DNA of 8,619 nucleotides. Source: Nitrospinota bacterium. Lineage in GTDB: Bacteria > Nitrospinota > Nitrospinia > SZUA-224. Location: assembly GCA_016212345.1 (NCBI GenBank), contig JACRGM010000006.1:1-8619 (forward strand), read 5' to 3'. The position numbers were made by a program, and so were the translations under genes. The notes beneath the pieces are model-generated. The model saw only the letters and a program-made list of their open reading frames with translations. It searched no databases and was not told the DNA's origin. Of the stretch, positions 5,970 through 8,619 are shown piece by piece. Position 1 is the stretch's first letter; every line of letters begins with the position of its first letter.

Positions 5970-7783
5970 ATATTCTAGGAATTTCTGCATTTTATCATGA
6001 TAGTGCTGCTTGTATGGTTCAAGATGGCGAGATAGTCTCTGCCGCCCAAGAGGAGCGATTTAGCCGTAAGAAGCATGATTTCTCTTTTCCAAAGAATGCC
6101 ATAAATTACTGTTTACAGGAAAGTGGATTAAAGGCAAAGGATTTAGATTTTATTGCCTTTTACGATAAACCATTTCTCAAGTTTGAACGAATATTAGAGA
6201 CCTATCTAGCCTATGCCCCTCTCGGTATTCGGTCGTTTATAAAGGCCATCCCATTATGGATCAAACAAAAGCTTTGGATGAAGGAATTTATTCAGAAGGA
6301 GCTTGATTTTGAGGGTAAGATTATCTTCCCCGAACATCACGAGTCTCATGCAGCTTCAGCATTCTTCCCCTCACCTTTCCAGGAATCAGCCTTCCTTACC
6401 ATAGATGGGGTTGGTGAATGGACGACAACAAGCTATGGCATTGGTAAAGATAATAAGATAGATATCTTGGCAGAGATTCATTTCCCTCATTCCTTAGGCC
6501 TCCTTTATTCTGCCTTTACCTATTACACTGGGTTCAAGGTCAATTCAGGTGAATATAAGTTGATGGGGTTAGCACCTTATGGCGAACCAAGATACAAGGA
6601 TTTGATACTCTCGGAGTTGATAGATTTAAAAGAAGATGGTTCTTTCAAGATAAATATGAAATATTTCAATTATTGTACTGGTTTAAGGATGATTAACAAG
6701 AGATTCGAGAGGTTGTTTGACGGCCCACCCCGAAGGTCTGAATCTCGATTTACCCAACATCATATGGATTTGGCCCGTTCTATCCAAGAGGTAACCGAAG
6801 AGGTAATGCTACGTATGGCTCGACATATTCACAAAGAGACAGGACATAGATATCTCTGTTTAGCTGGGGGTGTGGCATTGAATTGTGTTGGCAATGGGAG
6901 GATCTTGCGGGAGGGGCCTTTTGAAGATATTTGGATACAGCCTGCTGCTGGAGATGCAGGGGGTGCATTGGGAGCAGCCTTATTTGTCTGGTATCAGTAT
7001 TTAGGGAATAGGAGGGTTACAGATGGTAAGAAGGATCTTCAGCAGGGATCCTATCTTGGGCCAAGGTTTGAGAATGGTTATATTGCTGATTATCTAAAGA
7101 GAAATAACATACCTTATGCCGTGGTCAGTGATGAAGATACCCCGGAAAGGATTGCTGATTTGATTGCTGATCAAAAGGTGATTGGCTGGTTTCAAGGACG
7201 GATGGAGTTTGGACCTAGGGCATTGGGGAGCCGGTCTATTATCGGAGATGCCCGTTCTCCAAAGATGCAGGAGATAATGAATCTGAAGATAAAGTTTCGT
7301 GAGAGTTTTCGGCCATTTGCACCCTCGGTGCTAAAAGAGAGGGTATCTGACCTCTTTGAGATAGATAGGGAAAGCCCATATATGCTTTTGGTAGCCCCTG
7401 TGAGAAAGGAGATTCGCCGAGAGATGTCAGAGCAAGAAAACAGACTCTTTGGTATTAATAAACTGAATGTTGTCCGTTCCAGTATTCCTGCAGTTACTCA
7501 TATCGATTATTCTGCCCGAATTCAGACTGTTGACAAAGAGTATAATCCTTTATATTATAAGATGATAGAAAAGTTTGATGAGAAGTACGGATGTCCTGTG
7601 ATTATTAATACATCCTTCAATGTGAGGGGTGAACCCATTGTTTGCACCCCAGAGGATTCCTACCTCTGTTTTATGCGGACCAATATGGATTACCTGATTA
7701 TGGGTAACTTTTTAATAGAAAAAAAGGAACAGAAACCTCTGGACAAGGACATTGATTGGCTTAGAAAATTTGAGTTAGATTAG
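5966..7783 (+). CDS. NodU/CmcH-family carbamoyltransferase
   Basis: This 605-aa enzyme should transfer a carbamoyl group from carbamoyl phosphate to a hydroxyl acceptor via a carbamoyl-adenylate, as characterised members (NodU, TobZ, CmcH) do. It has the ASKHA-type N-terminal domain and the C-terminal YrdC-like/NodU domain. Landmarks are ILGISAFYHDSAA (3-15), EHHESHA (123-129, the metal-binding histidines), DGVGEW (147-152), GEYKLMGLAPYG near 195-205, AGGVALN (300-306), AAGDAGGALGAAL near 328-340, FGPRALGSRS (415-424) and INTSFNVRGEP (547-557). Length is normal and no key block is missing. The start overlaps the trxB stop and it has no good ribosome-binding site of its own, so coupling is likely. 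SxtJ-like and DUF5989-like membrane proteins follow immediately. The acceptor (glycan, lipid head group or small metabolite) cannot be told from sequence. Arginine codons are about half CGN, unlike trxB. Confidence 0.93.
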   Translation: MNILGISAFYHDSAACMVQDGEIVSAAQEERFSRKKHDFSFPKNAINYCLQESGLKAKDLDFIAFYDKPFLKFERILETYLAYAPLGIRSFIKAIPLWIKQKLWMKEFIQKELDFEGKIIFPEHHESHAASAFFPSPFQESAFLTIDGVGEWTTTSYGIGKDNKIDILAEIHFPHSLGLLYSAFTYYTGFKVNSGEYKLMGLAPYGEPRYKDLILSELIDLKEDGSFKINMKYFNYCTGLRMINKRFERLFDGPPRRSESRFTQHHMDLARSIQEVTEEVMLRMARHIHKETGHRYLCLAGGVALNCVGNGRILREGPFEDIWIQPAAGDAGGALGAALFVWYQYLGNRRVTDGKKDLQQGSYLGPRFENGYIADYLKRNNIPYAVVSDEDTPERIADLIADQKVIGWFQGRMEFGPRALGSRSIIGDARSPKMQEIMNLKIKFRESFRPFAPSVLKERVSDLFEIDRESPYMLLVAPVRKEIRREMSEQENRLFGINKLNVVRSSIPAVTHIDYSARIQTVDKEYNPLYYKMIEKFDEKYGCPVIINTSFNVRGEPIVCTPEDSYLCFMRTNMDYLIMGNFLIEKKEQKPLDKDIDWLRKFELD

Positions 7784-8262
7784 TGGGTGGCATGGATAAA
7801 TTTGGGGAGAGGGCAGAGGTGAGGGGCTATTTTCAGGGGAATATGTTGATTATTGAAGAGATCAAGAATATCAAGTGTGGAAGAGAGGAGCTTAGGAAGT
7901 TTGGTATAACGATTGGCATTGTTTTGGGGGTATTAGGAGGGGTCTTTTTGTGGCGTGATAAGGATTACTATCCTTATCTCTTTATCCTCTCTATACTATT
8001 TCTCTTTCTTGGTTTGGTTCTTCCCATTCTATTGAAACCTATCTACAAGATATGGATGAGTTTAGCCATTATGATGGGTCTATTTATGACAGGGGTAATC
8101 TTGAGTCTCTTGTTCTATCTGGTATTTACCTCAATAGGTGTGATTTCGAGATTATTTGGTAAAGAGTTTCTTGATTTGAAGATAGATAGATCACAGGAAA
8201 GTTATTGGAAGTATAAGGAGTCGAAAGGGTTTAAACAGAGTGACTATGAAAGACAATTCTAA
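7783..8262 (+). CDS. SxtJ-family membrane protein
   Basis: This protein of up to 159 aa has hydrophobic helices at about 42-57, 63-84 and 92-121. KPIYKIW (85-91) opens the conserved half, and the cytosol-like tail contains GKEFLDLKIDRSQESYWKYK. The loop-and-SYW ending matches what I recall of the SxtJ family, named from saxitoxin clusters but widespread next to carbamoyltransferase genes. Function is unknown; a membrane partner of the carbamoyltransferase is an inference. The listed GTG start overlaps the preceding stop by one base. ATG at 7792 and ATG at 7843 (MLIIEEIKN) are alternatives. The latter lies just after AGGGGA (7835-7840, only 2 nt spacing; TTG at 7846 would be 5 nt away) and would give a 139-aa protein closer to the family's usual compact N-terminus. 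The first about 20 residues are therefore doubtful. Confidence 0.82.
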   Translation: MGGMDKFGERAEVRGYFQGNMLIIEEIKNIKCGREELRKFGITIGIVLGVLGGVFLWRDKDYYPYLFILSILFLFLGLVLPILLKPIYKIWMSLAIMMGLFMTGVILSLLFYLVFTSIGVISRLFGKEFLDLKIDRSQESYWKYKESKGFKQSDYERQF

Positions 8263-8285
8263 GAATAAGGGAGAGTAGCAAGAAA

Positions 8286-8453
8286 ATGAAGAAAATGAAC
8301 AAGTTTATCATTGCTAAGGAATTTTGGGAATTCTTAAAGATACGTAAAAAATGGTGGTTAACACCGATTATCCTCTTTCTAATGCTATTAGGTGCCTTGA
8401 TCTTCTTTACACAAGGTTCCGCATTAGCTCCATTTATCTATACATTATTCTAG
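8286..8453 (+). CDS. Small DUF5989-like single-pass membrane protein
   Basis: A 55-codon frame begins ATG at 8286 and ends TAG at 8451-8453. The protein has a basic/aromatic N-terminus (AKEFWEFLKIRKKWW, residues 10-24), one transmembrane helix (about 25-42) and a C-terminus QGSALAPFIYTLF. The pattern of WEF-L-RKKWW, then a helix, then QGSA-APFIYTLF is the one I associate with DUF5989 proteins, which commonly follow carbamoyltransferase and SxtJ-like genes. It starts 23 bp after the SxtJ-like gene. AAGGGAG (8267-8273) lies 12 nt upstream, a little far; M4 at 8295 is an alternative start. The ending at the family's typical YTLF makes it a complete gene, not a fragment. Function is unknown; it may scaffold the neighbouring enzyme at the membrane. 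Confidence 0.85.
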   Translation: MKKMNKFIIAKEFWEFLKIRKKWWLTPIILFLMLLGALIFFTQGSALAPFIYTLF

Positions 8454-8619
8454 TCTATTCAATAAATCTATTTTCATAGATAGAGGAGATTTTAACAGGG
8501 ATAAGGAAGGTAATTACCGATGACCAAGAGGCCATTGAAAAAGGAATGGCTCTCTTTGAGATGCTTTACGCATCTAAGATTTAATCAGGTATAATCCAAA
8601 AGGTTTTTTGAAAAGATAA
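8454..8619 (+). other. 3'-terminal non-coding stretch with possible gene remnant
   Basis: No complete gene is seen. One open stretch (8480-8584, stop TAA 8582-8584) would read EEILTGIRKVITDDQEAIEK and so on, ending FEMLYASKI. It looks protein-like but has no usable start, since a stop TAG sits at 8477-8479. In another frame AAGGAAGG (8504-8511 region) precedes an ATG at 8520 by a good distance, but that frame closes after 24 codons. A weak 6-bp AT hairpin (8466-8481) follows the small membrane protein gene and has no T-run. This may be a decayed gene, or the spacer before the next operon gene. Confidence 0.35.

Noticed and set aside
6780..6968. Minus-strand open frame of 62 codons
   Set aside because: It is antisense to conserved carbamoyltransferase motifs, with no independent support.
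5966..8453. Saxitoxin-type biosynthetic gene cluster
   Set aside because: Only SxtJ-like and carbamoyltransferase genes are present; no polyketide synthase, amidinotransferase or other tailoring genes. The module is common outside toxin clusters.
1..8619. tRNA, rRNA, CRISPR array or insertion sequence
   Set aside because: No cloverleaf-like or rRNA sequence, no regularly spaced repeats with unique spacers and no transposase motifs were seen by eye.

Overview
The window is a stretch of AT-rich bacterial chromosome (strongly so between genes) with eight protein genes and no RNA gene, IS element or CRISPR array that I can see. Gene content points to a Gram-negative, deltaproteobacteria-like lineage (Desulfobacterota or a related candidate phylum): a TPR/cyclic-nucleotide/PilZ/GspE-N regulator with a myxobacterial-type C-terminus, a FlhG/MinD-like ATPase and a HypC hydrogenase maturation factor. 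This taxonomic reading is an inference and is not precise.

Layout. Positions 1-254 are AT-rich non-coding DNA with a small hairpin and a long imperfect inverted repeat. A lone hypC (255-473, minus) diverges from an unrecognised membrane-anchored protein gene (581-1492, plus) that has a good extended -10 promoter. Converging on that gene is a two-gene minus-strand unit: a 602-aa multidomain signalling protein (2870-4678), then, 73 bp downstream, a 425-aa MinD/FlhG-like ATPase with a long C-terminal extension (1519-2796). A 352-bp intergenic region (4679-5030) holds a promoter for that unit, an 11-bp tandem repeat, an AT-rich inverted repeat and a G/C-rich element that can fold into two mutually exclusive hairpins.

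From 5031 a plus-strand operon follows: thioredoxin reductase trxB, a NodU/CmcH-type carbamoyltransferase (ATGA overlap), an SxtJ-family membrane protein (1-bp overlap) and a 55-aa DUF5989-type membrane peptide (23-bp gap). The last three form a module I recall from many bacterial genomes, including, for SxtJ, saxitoxin clusters; its biochemical role is poorly defined. The final 166 bp hold no convincing gene.

Two themes stand out. One is a regulator that appears to combine cyclic-nucleotide and cyclic-di-GMP sensing, encoded directly upstream of a spatial-organiser ATPase. The other is a carbamoylation-plus-small-membrane-protein module joined to trxB, where the carbamoyltransferase has arginine codon usage quite unlike trxB.
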